A DNA stretch of 64,000 bases from Mesorhizobium ciceri WSM4083 (GTDB lineage Bacteria > Pseudomonadota > Alphaproteobacteria > Rhizobiales > Rhizobiaceae): the NCBI RefSeq assembly GCF_000519305.1, contig NZ_KI912610.1, positions 62,183 through 126,182 on the forward strand, given 5' to 3'. Made by a program: the position numbers and the translations under genes. How positions within the stretch are numbered: position 1 is the first letter of the stretch; each line of letters opens with the position of its first letter. Below the pieces are notes generated by a model that did not search any database, was not told the DNA's origin, and worked only from the letters and a program-made list of their open reading frames with translations. Shown piece after piece: positions 9,004 through 17,910 of the stretch.

Positions 9004-9969
9004 TCAAAATGGGCCGATTTCGGTCTCGAACTCCAAATTTGCGTTTGCTGCCTGTGGTGGAATCGGAGGGAAGGGGGCTGCCTTGCGGACAATGCCAAGC
9101 GCTGCCTGATCGAAAGCCGCCGATCCTGAGGTTTCCAGAATGCGCAACTCGTTTATGTTGCCCTTCCTGCCTATGACGAATGTGACAACCGCATTGTTGC
9201 GTGCCGCCAGCTGTAGGGAAGGCGGGAGGGTGCGATTGACGCTGCCGAGCTTTCTAAAAACATCGCCGCGGTAGTTGTCTTCCGCGGCCGTGCCTGCCTC
9301 TTTTTGCCTTTTGCCCTTGCTGGCTGCTTGCGCCGACCGGTCCTCGCCATCCGCCGTGCCGCGCTTCTCATCCGCCATCTTTGAAGGGGCAGCTGCCGGA
9401 GTTGGCCTGGCTCTAGGGATTGGAGGCCGCTCCGGAACGGCGACAGGCGCTTGCGTGCTCTCGGCCTGAACGGTTGGCTGCGCCGACGTTTCGGTCCTGG
9501 GAGCCACGCTCTGGCCATCGGGGCGTGGGACGCCGGCCACCAATATGTCTGGGGCAACCGTCTGCTGTTTGACAGGTTCCGGCTTGGTCGGCGGCTTTGC
9601 CGCTTCCTCGGCTGGCCGAGAAGGCTCTGTTGGCGGCGTTGGCTTGGGCGTTGCTGGCTGTGGTTTGGCCGGTTGCGGGTTCGGCACCAGTGCAACGTTT
9701 ATTGCCGCCGGGTCCTTGTCCAGCGCGCTGCCAGCCATCTTGGTGCCCGACTGTTCACTGCCTTCCGGCTGCTCGGCGTCCTGGAAACTGGAAATCCCCG
9801 TAGGGGAGATCAGAAAGGCCGCTGCCACCGCGGCATGGAGCAGGCAGGAGACGGCGATCGCTGCCGTCCATTTGCGGTTCCAGGCCGATGGCCGCGGCAG
9901 CGCGAGCGGCTCGGTTGGCTCTATGGTCAGCTCGGCGCCGGCCTCGGGGAGGGGATTGATGTCCTGCAT
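9004..9969 (-). CDS. tonB: TonB energy-transducing protein
   Basis: About 321 residues from ATG 9969; an upstream GTG at 10095 would add 42 residues but has no clear ribosome site. A single membrane segment near residues 32-54 is followed by a long Pro/Lys/Glu-rich periplasmic spanner and a C-terminal TonB domain (RKLGSVNRTLPPSLQLAARN onward). It couples the proton-motive force to the outer membrane haem receptor encoded two genes upstream. Placement beside the receptor suggests a dedicated TonB. Confidence 0.88.
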   Translation of the reverse strand: MQDINPLPEAGAELTIEPTEPLALPRPSAWNRKWTAAIAVSCLLHAAVAAAFLISPTGISSFQDAEQPEGSEQSGTKMAGSALDKDPAAINVALVPNPQPAKPQPATPKPTPPTEPSRPAEEAAKPPTKPEPVKQQTVAPDILVAGVPRPDGQSVAPRTETSAQPTVQAESTQAPVAVPERPPIPRARPTPAAAPSKMADEKRGTADGEDRSAQAASKGKRQKEAGTAAEDNYRGDVFRKLGSVNRTLPPSLQLAARNNAVVTFVIGRKGNINELRILETSGSAAFDQAALGIVRKAAPFPPIPPQAANANLEFETEIGPF

Positions 9970-10096
9970 GTCTCGCCGCGAGACCTGCAGCGACAAGAGC
10001 AGAGTTGTCAAATCAAGATCGTTCGCCGGCAGTCTGCTATCGCCGGCCAGAGGCTGCACTACGGTGTTTCGCGGGAATGCGGGATGCAGTCCCACC

Positions 10097-10546
10097 TCAG
10101 ACGCCGAAAGCGATACCGGTCTTGGTGTCGGTTTTCAGCTTGCGCATGCAGGCGTTCGGTTCGATGCCGGTGCCGGTGCATTCGGTCGCGCTGTTGATCA
10201 GCACGCGGCTGACTTTCGAACATTCGGTGCCGGCCAGATCGAAACGCGTCACCTTGGTCTTGCCGGCCGGCAATTCCTTGAAATCGAGCACGGTCAGCCG
10301 GTCGACGACGCCGGCCTCGTTGAACAGGGCGATCTCGAACGCAGCCTTGGACAGGTCGGCGCCGAGATTGTTGTTGACCACGAACGTCAGGCGGCAACCC
10401 TTGTCGGAAGGTTGCGCGCCATTGAGTTCGAGGCTGAGTGCGGGGACCGGCGCGGACTCTTGTGCCCACGCCGGAACCATCGCAAGCGACATCGCCAGCG
10501 TCGAGGTCAGCAGACGAAGGGATGTCATCAAGCTCGTCATAGTCAT
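10097..10546 (-). CDS. Periplasmic four-cysteine protein of the haem-uptake operon
   Basis: A 149-residue exported protein: a signal peptide of about 28 residues ends at AWA-QE, and the mature part has four Cys (51, 109, 123, 133) that could form two disulfides. Its start codon shares one base with the receptor stop (TGATG), so the two are translationally coupled, and it precedes tonB. I recognise it as a protein commonly found next to rhizobial haem receptors but know of no assigned function. A haemophore-like or receptor-assisting role is only a guess. Confidence 0.8.
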   Translation of the reverse strand: MTMTSLMTSLRLLTSTLAMSLAMVPAWAQESAPVPALSLELNGAQPSDKGCRLTFVVNNNLGADLSKAAFEIALFNEAGVVDRLTVLDFKELPAGKTKVTRFDLAGTECSKVSRVLINSATECTGTGIEPNACMRKLKTDTKTGIAFGV

Positions 10547-12813
10547 CAGCCTCCAAACCGCATCGTTGCCGCCAGCTTCAGGGTGATGCCGGGCTCGTAC
10601 ACCGCAACTGTCGTGCTGCCATTCAACGGGTTGGCGTATTTGACATCAAACAGATTGTCGGCGCGTAAATCGACCTTCAGATTGTCCGTTGCCTGGTAGC
10701 TCGCAAATGCATTGACCAGCGTATAGTCCTCGGCCACCGCATTGCCCTTCGGCTTGCCATTGTACTGCACTTCGCCCCCGACGGTCAGCTTGTCTTCGAG
10801 GAAGCGCAGGCCGAGCTGGGCAGTGACCTGGGAGGAGGGGATGGTGGCAAGATCTGCCCGGTCGCCTTCATACGATATGGTATGCCCATTGATGATGGAG
10901 GCTGAGAGTCCGGCATAGCCCCATGAGGCGTCGTAAACGCCTTCCATCTCGAAGCCGTTGATCTTGGCCTTGGCGAAGTTCTGATACTGGAAGCAGATCG
11001 GGATGCCGGGGCCGAACGGGCAGCCGCTGGTCGGGTCGAATGCCGACAGCGTCACACCATCGATATAGTCGTCGACGTCATTGTTGAAGTAGGCGGCCTT
11101 GAGACGGAACGCGTCGCCGGCCTCGAGGATATCGTTCTGCTTGTAGTTGATGCCGAATTCGGTCGTCTTGCCGGTCTCAGGGCGCAGATTGGGATTGGGC
11201 AAGAACGGGAAGCTGACGCCTGCCGGATGATTGCCGCTGATCAAGGTCTCGGTGATCGATGGCGAGCGATATCCCTCAGCATAGGTGCCATAGAACTGAA
11301 GGCCGGCAAGGCCTGCCGATTCGAACGGGGAGACGCCCACGGTGACCCGCGGCGATACCCTGTCGCCAGAAATGTCGTGGGTGTCATCCTTCAGGCTGTA
11401 GCTGTCGTAGCGGAGACCAGCGATGATTTCGAGCCAATCCCAGGTGAGCTTGTCCTGGACATAGGCGCCGGAAACGTTGCGCTTGCCCGAAGGCGTGTAG
11501 AAGCTGTCGCCGCCGGCTGCGCCGCCCGTCTTGACGTTGTCGCCGACCCAGTCGCCGCCGTAGGTCAGTTCATGCGCGATGCCACCCGTTTCGAACCGGG
11601 ACGTATTCCAGATGTCGATGCCGGTCGTGCCGACATCGAATGTGGATTGCGATCCTGTCGGCAAGACAACCGGAAGACCGGTGACCGGATCGAAGCGGTT
11701 TTGCGGGACAAGGCTGGTCAGATCGAGATTGGTCTTGTTGTAGGAGGTGTTGATGTGGAGATCGAGCCAGCTCTTGTCCTCATCCGTGATGTTGTAGCGC
11801 GCCGTGAAGGTGTTCGACTTCAGGTCGACGTCATTGACCGGCGCACCGCCGCTGATCTCGTTCCAGCCGTCGCTTGAACCGACCCAGCCGAGCTTCAGTT
11901 CGCTGTTGTCGGTCGGGCGAATACTAGTCTTGAGCAGGCCGCTCAGCACATCGAAGCCGGTGCCCTTGACGGTGTCGCCACCGCCATCCTTGTAGTCGTC
12001 ATAGTTGCGGTAGACGATGTTGCCGAGCACATCCCAGTTCTCGTTGAGGCGGTAGGCGCCGGATGCGCTTGATGTCCAGCCCTTGCCGTTGCTCTCATAG
12101 CGTCCCGTGACGGAGCCGGCCCATGTTTCTTCCGGCTTGAGGAAATCCTCGGCGTCCTTGGTATCGAAGAAGACAACGCCTCCGATGGCGCCCGAGCCGT
12201 AGGTGTTGGCTACAGGACCACGGATAACATCCACGGATTTGACGAGTTCGGGGTCGATGTAGAACGTCGACTGCGTGCCGTGGTCGGAACGCTGGAAATT
12301 CTGTCGTGCGCCATCGACGATGACCGCGACGCGACCGAAATCCTGCAGGCCACGGATGTTGATGCTGGTGCTGACGCGTCTGGCGTCGGCCTGCGCCGCG
12401 ACACCGGGCACGCCAAGCAGCATCTCATTGGGCGTCGTCGCCATGCGGCGGTCGAGCTGTTCCTGGCCGACATGGCTGGCCGATGCCAGCGATTCGATCG
12501 CCGTCTCGCCGGTGCGGCTGATGACGAGGATCTTGTCGAGCAGCGTTGCTCCCGCTGGTGCGGCCTTTTCCTCTTCAGCCTTCTTCGTTTGATCTGCAGG
12601 CTGCGCCGCCTGCTGGGCGTTGGCCAATTGCGCCGACAAGGCGATAGCCGCCACGCCTGCCAGCAATGCCGCCGCGCCGTTCGCCGCCGACCGGCCACGC
12701 CATTCCCAAGTCACCAACCCCATGCCCCAACTCCAAAGTCCAGGTTTCATGCTGGCTGGCCCGGGGCTGGCTGGCATTTTTGATCGTCTCCGGCGTCTTA
12801 AATGTTGACTCAT
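10546..12813 (-). CDS. hmuR: TonB-dependent outer membrane haem receptor
   Basis: A 755-residue frame with a plug domain and 22-stranded barrel typical of haem/haemoglobin receptors. A signal sequence (AALLAGVAAIALSAQLANA) lies unusually far from the first Met, so the real start may be a later one such as Met22 (base 12750). The plug begins near LDKILVISRTG. The receptor region has YRSPS in place of the FRAP box, then NPNLRPE, with a His (GNHPAG) between, the pattern of haem-binding receptors. It imports haem across the outer membrane with TonB. The divergent promoter carries a candidate iron box. Confidence 0.92.
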   Translation of the reverse strand: MSQHLRRRRRSKMPASPGPASMKPGLWSWGMGLVTWEWRGRSAANGAAALLAGVAAIALSAQLANAQQAAQPADQTKKAEEEKAAPAGATLLDKILVISRTGETAIESLASASHVGQEQLDRRMATTPNEMLLGVPGVAAQADARRVSTSINIRGLQDFGRVAVIVDGARQNFQRSDHGTQSTFYIDPELVKSVDVIRGPVANTYGSGAIGGVVFFDTKDAEDFLKPEETWAGSVTGRYESNGKGWTSSASGAYRLNENWDVLGNIVYRNYDDYKDGGGDTVKGTGFDVLSGLLKTSIRPTDNSELKLGWVGSSDGWNEISGGAPVNDVDLKSNTFTARYNITDEDKSWLDLHINTSYNKTNLDLTSLVPQNRFDPVTGLPVVLPTGSQSTFDVGTTGIDIWNTSRFETGGIAHELTYGGDWVGDNVKTGGAAGGDSFYTPSGKRNVSGAYVQDKLTWDWLEIIAGLRYDSYSLKDDTHDISGDRVSPRVTVGVSPFESAGLAGLQFYGTYAEGYRSPSITETLISGNHPAGVSFPFLPNPNLRPETGKTTEFGINYKQNDILEAGDAFRLKAAYFNNDVDDYIDGVTLSAFDPTSGCPFGPGIPICFQYQNFAKAKINGFEMEGVYDASWGYAGLSASIINGHTISYEGDRADLATIPSSQVTAQLGLRFLEDKLTVGGEVQYNGKPKGNAVAEDYTLVNAFASYQATDNLKVDLRADNLFDVKYANPLNGSTTVAVYEPGITLKLAATMRFGG

Positions 12814-12843
12814 TTGATCCGGTATTGCACTGACTAATAAACA

Positions 12844-12858
12844 TGATTATTCAAGTCA
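12844..12858. promoter_or_regulatory. Candidate RirA (IRO) box between hmuR and hmuP
   Basis: TGA-N9-TCA, the published minimal form of the rhizobial iron-responsive operator, occurs once in the 108-base divergent gap: TGA at 12844-12846 and TCA at 12856-12858. RirA itself is encoded at the end of this locus. The motif is short and can occur by chance, so this is suggestive only. Confidence 0.4.
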
Positions 12859-12921
12859 AGAAATGAATCGGATTACGCAACGCCTAGCCAGACGCCCGGC
12901 ACAGGAAAGGGATCGACAGAG

Positions 12922-13134
12922 ATGAACACCCACAATCCCAACGATTTTCGCTATCGCGTCCGCCGTTCCGACGATATCTCGGCCCCCACCCGTTTCGACC
13001 GGGTTCCGCTGGCGGTGCGAACCCTGTCCAGCAACACCCTGTTCCAGGGCGAGCACGAGATCGGCATCGAGCATCATGGCGCGCTCTACCGACTGAAGAT
13101 CACCCGCCAGGGTAAGCTCATTCTCAACAAGTAA
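12922..13134 (+). CDS. hmuP: Haemin uptake protein HemP/HmuP
   Basis: A 70-residue protein ending in the family signature: SSNTLFQGEHEI, then HHGALYRLKITRQGKLILNK. In Bradyrhizobium HmuP is needed together with Irr for expression of the haem receptor gene, binding upstream of hmuR. Here it lies divergent to the receptor gene across 108 bases and heads the hmuSTUV group, matching that role. Product identity is clear; its regulatory action here is inferred. Confidence 0.93.
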   Translation: MNTHNPNDFRYRVRRSDDISAPTRFDRVPLAVRTLSSNTLFQGEHEIGIEHHGALYRLKITRQGKLILNK

Positions 13135-13138
13135 GGCT

Positions 13139-13240
13139 AGAGCGGTTCACCGTTTCACGGAAACGCCGAACCGCTCTATCTCTTTGTTTTAACGCAATTC
13201 CGGACGGAAAACCGTTTCATACTTTTCCTGGAATTGCTCT
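13139..13240. repeat. Two tandem palindromes between hmuP and hmuS
   Basis: First palindrome: AGAGCGGTTC at 13139-13148 against GAACCGCTCT at 13168-13177. Second: GCAATTCC at 13194-13201 against GGAATTGC at 13230-13237, with a GGAAAA/TTTTCC pairing inside. Both can form hairpins in RNA. Placed between two genes of one pathway they could attenuate or stabilise the mRNA; they resemble mosaic palindromic elements dispersed in rhizobial genomes. Confidence 0.65.
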
Positions 13241-13258
13241 AGGCAGCAAGGACGAGAC

Positions 13259-14320
13259 ATGGACCAGCGCGTAAAACCCGCCCCGCATGAAATCCGGCGG
13301 GCACGGACAGACAATCCGAAGATGCGCGAGCGTGATCTGGCTGCCCAACTCGGCATTTCGGAAGCCGAACTGGTCGCCGCGCATTGCGGCGACGGCGTCG
13401 TGCGTGTCGAGCCGCGCGTCAACGATCTTCTGACCGGCCTCGAGGCCGTCGGCGAGGTCATGGCGCTGACCCGTAATGAGAGCGCGGTGCACGAGAAGAT
13501 CGGCGTCTATGACAAGGTCATCACCGGCAACCACAACGCCATGGTGCTTGGCGAAAACATCGACCTGCGCATCTTCCCGAAAGTCTGGGCGCACGGCTTT
13601 GCCGTGGAAAAGCGCGACGGCGACGAGATCCGCCGCAGCCTGCAGTTCTTCGACGCGGCAGGCGAGGCCGTGCACAAGGTGCATCTGCGGCCGGCCTCCA
13701 GCCTCTATGCCTATCAGAAGCTGGTTGCCGTGCTCGAATCGTCCAATCAGGAGCCGACCGTCGACATTTCAGGGCCACTTCCCGATGACGACATCCATGG
13801 CGACGAAACGGCCGCCAATCTCGACGATCTGCGCGACCGCTGGAGCCGGCTGACCGATGTGCACCAGTTCTTCGGCATGCTGAAGACGCTAAAGCTCAGC
13901 CGCCGGCAGGCGGTGCGCCTGGTCGGGCAAGACTATGCCTGGCAGCTCGACAATGATGCCGTCCGGGCCATGTTTCATCACGCCGCGGAGGACGAGATGC
14001 CGATCATGTGCTTTGTGGGAAACCGCGGCTGCATCCAGATCCATTCCGGTCCGATCAAGTCGATCAAGCCGATGGGGCCATGGATCAACGTGCTGGACGA
14101 AACCTTCCACCTGCATCTGCGGACCGACCACATCCAGGAGGTCTGGGCGGTGCGCAAGCCGACCAAGGACGGTCATGTCACCTCGCTCGAGGTCTATGAT
14201 GCCGACGGCAAGATGATCATCCAGTTCTTCGGCAAGCGCTATGAAGGCGAAAGCGAGCGTGACGACTGGCGCTTCCTGGCGGAAAACCTGCCGCGTATCC
14301 CAAGCTCGACCGCAGCCTGA
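13259..14320 (+). CDS. hmuS: Haemin-degrading factor HmuS
   Basis: A 353-residue HemS/ChuX-type protein with the two tandem related halves typical of the family (about 30-175 and 205-345). It binds haem in the cytosol and takes part in its breakdown or delivery. It follows hmuP after a 124-base palindrome-rich gap and precedes hmuT by 10 bases, with GAGGAAAG as the ribosome site for hmuT at its stop. The presence of a separate IsdG-type monooxygenase in the locus means HmuS could act mainly as a haem carrier here. Confidence 0.93.
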   Translation: MDQRVKPAPHEIRRARTDNPKMRERDLAAQLGISEAELVAAHCGDGVVRVEPRVNDLLTGLEAVGEVMALTRNESAVHEKIGVYDKVITGNHNAMVLGENIDLRIFPKVWAHGFAVEKRDGDEIRRSLQFFDAAGEAVHKVHLRPASSLYAYQKLVAVLESSNQEPTVDISGPLPDDDIHGDETAANLDDLRDRWSRLTDVHQFFGMLKTLKLSRRQAVRLVGQDYAWQLDNDAVRAMFHHAAEDEMPIMCFVGNRGCIQIHSGPIKSIKPMGPWINVLDETFHLHLRTDHIQEVWAVRKPTKDGHVTSLEVYDADGKMIIQFFGKRYEGESERDDWRFLAENLPRIPSSTAA

Positions 14321-14330
14321 GGAAAGTAAG

Positions 14331-15239
14331 ATGCGTTTTTTCCCCGGACTGTCGGCTGTACGCGGATCGATCCTTGGGTCGATGGCCGGTCTTTCCCTGG
14401 CTTTTGTCGCGCTGCAACCTGCAAGCGCTGCCGAAGGCACGGCCGTGTTTGCCGATCCCTCGAAGATTGCGGCCATTGGCGGCTCGATCACCGAGATCGT
14501 CTATGCGCTCGGCGAGGAGAAGCATCTGGTGGCGCGCGATTCCACCAGCCGGTACCCAAAGGCGGCGCTTGATCTGCCCGATGTCGGCTACATGCGCGCG
14601 CTGTCGCCGGAAGGCGTGCTCTCGGTCAATCCGACCGGCATCCTTGCGCTGCATGGCAGCGGTCCGAAGGAAGCCGTCGATGTCTTGAAGAAGACGAGCG
14701 TGCCGTTCATCGAAGTGCCCGAGCACTATAGCCACGAAGGCATCCTCGAGAAGGTCCGCATTGTCGGCAAGGCGCTCGGCGTCGACGCCAAGGCCGAGGT
14801 GCTGGCCAGGGAGCTCGATGCCAAGCTCACGGCCGCCGAACAGCAGACGGCTTCGACCAAGGAGCGCAAGCGCATCCTGTTCGTTCTGTCGATCCAGGGC
14901 GGCAAGATACTGGCGGCCGGCAGCGAGACCGCCGCCGACGGCATGGTCAAGCTGGCCGGTGGCGTCAACGCGGTCGAGGGCTTTTCCGGCTACAAGCAGA
15001 TGTCCGACGAGGCGATCATAACCGCCAGGCCTGACGTGATCCTGATGATGAGCAATGCCGGGCCTCCGGTCTCGGATGACGAACTGTTCGGCAATCCGTC
15101 GATCGCCTCCACGCCGGCCGGAACGGCGCGCAAGCTGATCCGCGTCGACGGCGCCTATCTGCTCGGCTTCGGGCCACGCACGGCTGATGCCATCCACGAC
15201 CTCGCTGTCTCGCTTTATGGCGGGCAGGTCACGGACTGA
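14331..15239 (+). CDS. hmuT: Haem ABC transporter, periplasmic binding protein
   Basis: A 302-residue exported protein; the start at 14331 is set by GAGGAAAG just upstream. The signal peptide probably ends at ASA-AEG (about residue 33). The rest is a type III binding-protein fold beginning IAAIGGSITEIVYALG, as in HmuT/ShuT. It receives haem from the outer membrane receptor and hands it to HmuUV. The gene is followed by hmuU after 11 bases. Confidence 0.93.
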   Translation: MRFFPGLSAVRGSILGSMAGLSLAFVALQPASAAEGTAVFADPSKIAAIGGSITEIVYALGEEKHLVARDSTSRYPKAALDLPDVGYMRALSPEGVLSVNPTGILALHGSGPKEAVDVLKKTSVPFIEVPEHYSHEGILEKVRIVGKALGVDAKAEVLARELDAKLTAAEQQTASTKERKRILFVLSIQGGKILAAGSETAADGMVKLAGGVNAVEGFSGYKQMSDEAIITARPDVILMMSNAGPPVSDDELFGNPSIASTPAGTARKLIRVDGAYLLGFGPRTADAIHDLAVSLYGGQVTD

Positions 15240-15250
15240 ACGGGCGGATC

Positions 15251-16348
15251 ATGGTCGATCAATCGATCGCCGGCCCGGTGATGGCAAGCGTATCCGAAGG
15301 CGACCGGTCGGGCCGCGCCCGCATCGTCATCCTTCTGCTGTGCCTGGGGCTCGCGGCTGCCGTTTTTCTGTCGCTGACATCGGGGGCTTCGGACGCATCG
15401 GCCGTCAATGTCATCGGGGGCTGGCTGTTCGGCACAGTGCCCGGCGACGCCGCGGTGAGCGCCCGCGACAGCCTGATCGTCTATGACATCCGCCTGCCGC
15501 GCATCATCCTCGGCATGCTGGTCGGCGCGGCGCTCGCGGTCTCCGGCGCGGTCATGCAGGGGCTGTTCCGCAATCCGCTGGCCGACCCCGGCCTGATCGG
15601 CGTCTCGGCCGGGTCGAGCCTCGGCGCGGTTGCCGTCATCGTGCTCGGCGCCACGATATTGGCTCCGGTGACCGCCTTGCTCGGCACGCTTGCACTGCCG
15701 CTGGCGGCCTTCTGTGGCGGGCTCGCCACCACGCTGGTGCTTTATCAGGTCGCGACACGACGGGGGCAAACCTCGGTTGCCACAATGCTGCTCGCCGGCA
15801 TCGCGCTGGCGGCGCTCGCCATGGCGCTGACCGGCATCCTCATCTTCATGGCCGACGATCGCCAGTTGCGCGACCTGACCTTCTGGCAACTCGGATCGCT
15901 CGGTGGCGCGACCTGGGCGAAGATCGCGTCGGTAGGGCCGATCATCGTGCTGGCGCTGGCGGCGATGCCGTTCCTGGCACGCGGCCTCAACGCGCTGGCG
16001 CTTGGCGAGGCGACCGCCGGTCATCTCGGCATTCCGGTGCAGCGGCTGAAATACATGGCTATCGTCGGCGTCTCCGCAGCTGTCGGCGCATCCGTCGCCG
16101 TCAGCGGCGGCATCGGCTTCGTCGGCATCGTGGTGCCGCATCTGCTGCGCCTGCTGATTGGTCCGGACAATCGCTATCTGCTGCCGGCGTCGGCGCTGCT
16201 CGGCGCCTCGCTGCTGCTTCTGGCCGATGCGGTCGCACGCACCATCGTTGCGCCGGCCGAACTGCCTATAGGCATCGTCACCGCGATAGCGGGCGCTCCG
16301 TTTTTCCTTTGGATCCTGCTGCGCAAGCGCGGCGTGGTTGATTTGTGA
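15251..16348 (+). CDS. hmuU: Haem ABC transporter permease
   Basis: A 365-residue FecCD-family permease with about ten hydrophobic segments. Family landmarks include RLPRIILGMLVGAALAVSGA, GLFRNPLADPGLIGVSAG, and the GFVGIVVPHLLRLL loop that contacts the ATPase. It forms the inner membrane channel of the haem importer with HmuV. It sits between hmuT and hmuV with only a few bases on each side, consistent with one transcript. Confidence 0.94.
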   Translation: MVDQSIAGPVMASVSEGDRSGRARIVILLLCLGLAAAVFLSLTSGASDASAVNVIGGWLFGTVPGDAAVSARDSLIVYDIRLPRIILGMLVGAALAVSGAVMQGLFRNPLADPGLIGVSAGSSLGAVAVIVLGATILAPVTALLGTLALPLAAFCGGLATTLVLYQVATRRGQTSVATMLLAGIALAALAMALTGILIFMADDRQLRDLTFWQLGSLGGATWAKIASVGPIIVLALAAMPFLARGLNALALGEATAGHLGIPVQRLKYMAIVGVSAAVGASVAVSGGIGFVGIVVPHLLRLLIGPDNRYLLPASALLGASLLLLADAVARTIVAPAELPIGIVTAIAGAPFFLWILLRKRGVVDL

Positions 16349-16354
16349 GGCTTG

Positions 16355-17143
16355 ATGATCGAGGCCAAGGATGTTTCGGTTGATATCGCCGGCAAGCCTA
16401 TCGTCAGTGGTGTCGATTTCCACGCGCGGCCCGGCGAGATCGCCGCCATCGTCGGCCCTAATGGTTCGGGCAAGACGACCTTCCTCAAAGCGCTCTCCGG
16501 CGAACTCGCCTATACCGGGCACGTTGCCCTCAACGGCCGAGATCTCTCGACGATGAAGCCGGTAGAGGTGGCTGTCCATCGCGCGGTGCTGCCGCAGGCA
16601 ACGACGCTGTCGTTCCCGTTCACCGTGCGGGAAGTGGTCAAGCTTGGTCTTGTCGGCGGCCGTTCGGGCGCCTTGCCGGGCGAGGATGCGCGGTTGCCGG
16701 AACGGGCGCTGGCGCGTGTCGATCTCGACGGCTTTGCCGGCCGTTTCTACCAGGAGCTTTCGGGCGGCGAGCAACAGCGCGTTCAGCTCGCACGCGTGCT
16801 GTGCCAGGTCTGGGCGCCGGTGCTCGACGGCAAGCCGCGCTTTCTGTTCCTCGATGAGCCGGTTTCCAGCCTCGACATCAAGCACCAGCTGATCATCATG
16901 AACATTGCCCGCGACTTCGCCAGAAGGGGCGGCGGCGTGGTCGCCATCCTGCACGACCTCAATCTGACGGCCATGTATGCCGAGCGGATCTTCGTCATGC
17001 ATCGCGGCAGGCTGGCCGCCACCGGGTCGCCGCGGGACGTGCTGAGCGATGATTTGATCGAAAAGGTGTTCGACTGCCGGCTCAGGGTCGGCGTGCTGCC
17101 GGCCGGGAACATGCCGTTCGTGCTGCCCCAGTCAGCGGCCTGA
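16355..17143 (+). CDS. hmuV: Haem ABC transporter ATP-binding protein
   Basis: A 262-residue ATPase. Walker A GPNGSGKT is at 34-41, the signature LSGGEQQR at 135-142, and Walker B FLFLDEP at 163-169; the switch His lies in AILHDLNLT. ATG 16355 is preferred over the TTG three bases earlier; the GAGG at the hmuU stop serves as its ribosome site. It powers haem import through HmuU. Confidence 0.94.
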   Translation: MIEAKDVSVDIAGKPIVSGVDFHARPGEIAAIVGPNGSGKTTFLKALSGELAYTGHVALNGRDLSTMKPVEVAVHRAVLPQATTLSFPFTVREVVKLGLVGGRSGALPGEDARLPERALARVDLDGFAGRFYQELSGGEQQRVQLARVLCQVWAPVLDGKPRFLFLDEPVSSLDIKHQLIIMNIARDFARRGGGVVAILHDLNLTAMYAERIFVMHRGRLAATGSPRDVLSDDLIEKVFDCRLRVGVLPAGNMPFVLPQSAA

Positions 17144-17172
17144 TTGCAGATCTAGCCCGAGCCCCTGCTGGG

Positions 17173-17634
17173 TCAGGCAGCTGGTGCGCGGCGCTCCAGC
17201 ATGTCGATGCCGAGCAGGTTGCGCACATTCGGCCGCGCCGCTACCAGATCGGCGATCGTGTAGCGGGCGAGCACGGCGAAAAACGCATTCAGGGCCTCGC
17301 GCAGTGCCGAGTTCAGCGCGCAGCTGTCGACCAGCGGGCATTCGGCGGCATCGTTTTCGAAGCATTCGGCCATGGCGAAGCTCTCTTCCGTCACGCGCAC
17401 GACATCGAACAGGCTGATGGCTTCAGCCGCCCGGCCAAGCTTGACGCCGCCATTCCTGCCACGCACGGTCTGGACCAGGCCATGCTCGACGAGCGGCTGC
17501 AGGATCTTGAACAGGAAAAGCTCGGACACCGAATAGGCAGCCGCGATTTCGGGGATGCGGCTCAATCGGTCATCATTGGCCGCGCAATACATCAAGATGC
17601 GCATGGCATAGTTGGTCTGGCGCGTAAGCCGCAT
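17173..17634 (-). CDS. rirA: Rhizobial iron regulator RirA (Rrf2 family)
   Basis: A 153-residue Rrf2 regulator starting MRLTRQTNYA at 17634. The winged HTH reads IPEIAAAYSVSELFLFKILQ, and the three Fe-S ligands are at Cys91, Cys99 and Cys105, the positions described for RirA. With its iron-sulfur cluster intact RirA represses iron and haem uptake genes in rhizobia. The gene converges with hmuV, 30 bases from its stop, so regulator and main target locus are adjacent. Confidence 0.93.
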   Translation of the reverse strand: MRLTRQTNYAMRILMYCAANDDRLSRIPEIAAAYSVSELFLFKILQPLVEHGLVQTVRGRNGGVKLGRAAEAISLFDVVRVTEESFAMAECFENDAAECPLVDSCALNSALREALNAFFAVLARYTIADLVAARPNVRNLLGIDMLERRAPAA

Positions 17635-17910
17635 TTTGTCCTCACAAGGCACTGGTGCGGTGCAACCACGCCAGATCTGGAAATTCTTGCTGATGCGGCT
17701 TTGACCCGAATTTCCGGATTCGCCACATTGGCCCGGGCGGAATATGGCCTATACCTTGGAATAATTCCAGACTAGCTTCGCGCGATAGATGAATTTTCTC
17801 CTCAACTTTGTGTGCGCAGCCGGAGAAGATGCCGGACGAAACCCGCCGTCGCGGGTATTTCGGCCCTCGGAACACTAAATAGGCTGAGATCGACGAGGAG
17901 CGGCTCACCC

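Noticed and set aside
15215..17002. 595-codon leftward frame opposite hmuU and hmuV
   Set aside because: Shadow of two well-supported transporter genes; composition is Arg/Asp/Gln-rich as expected of an antisense frame.
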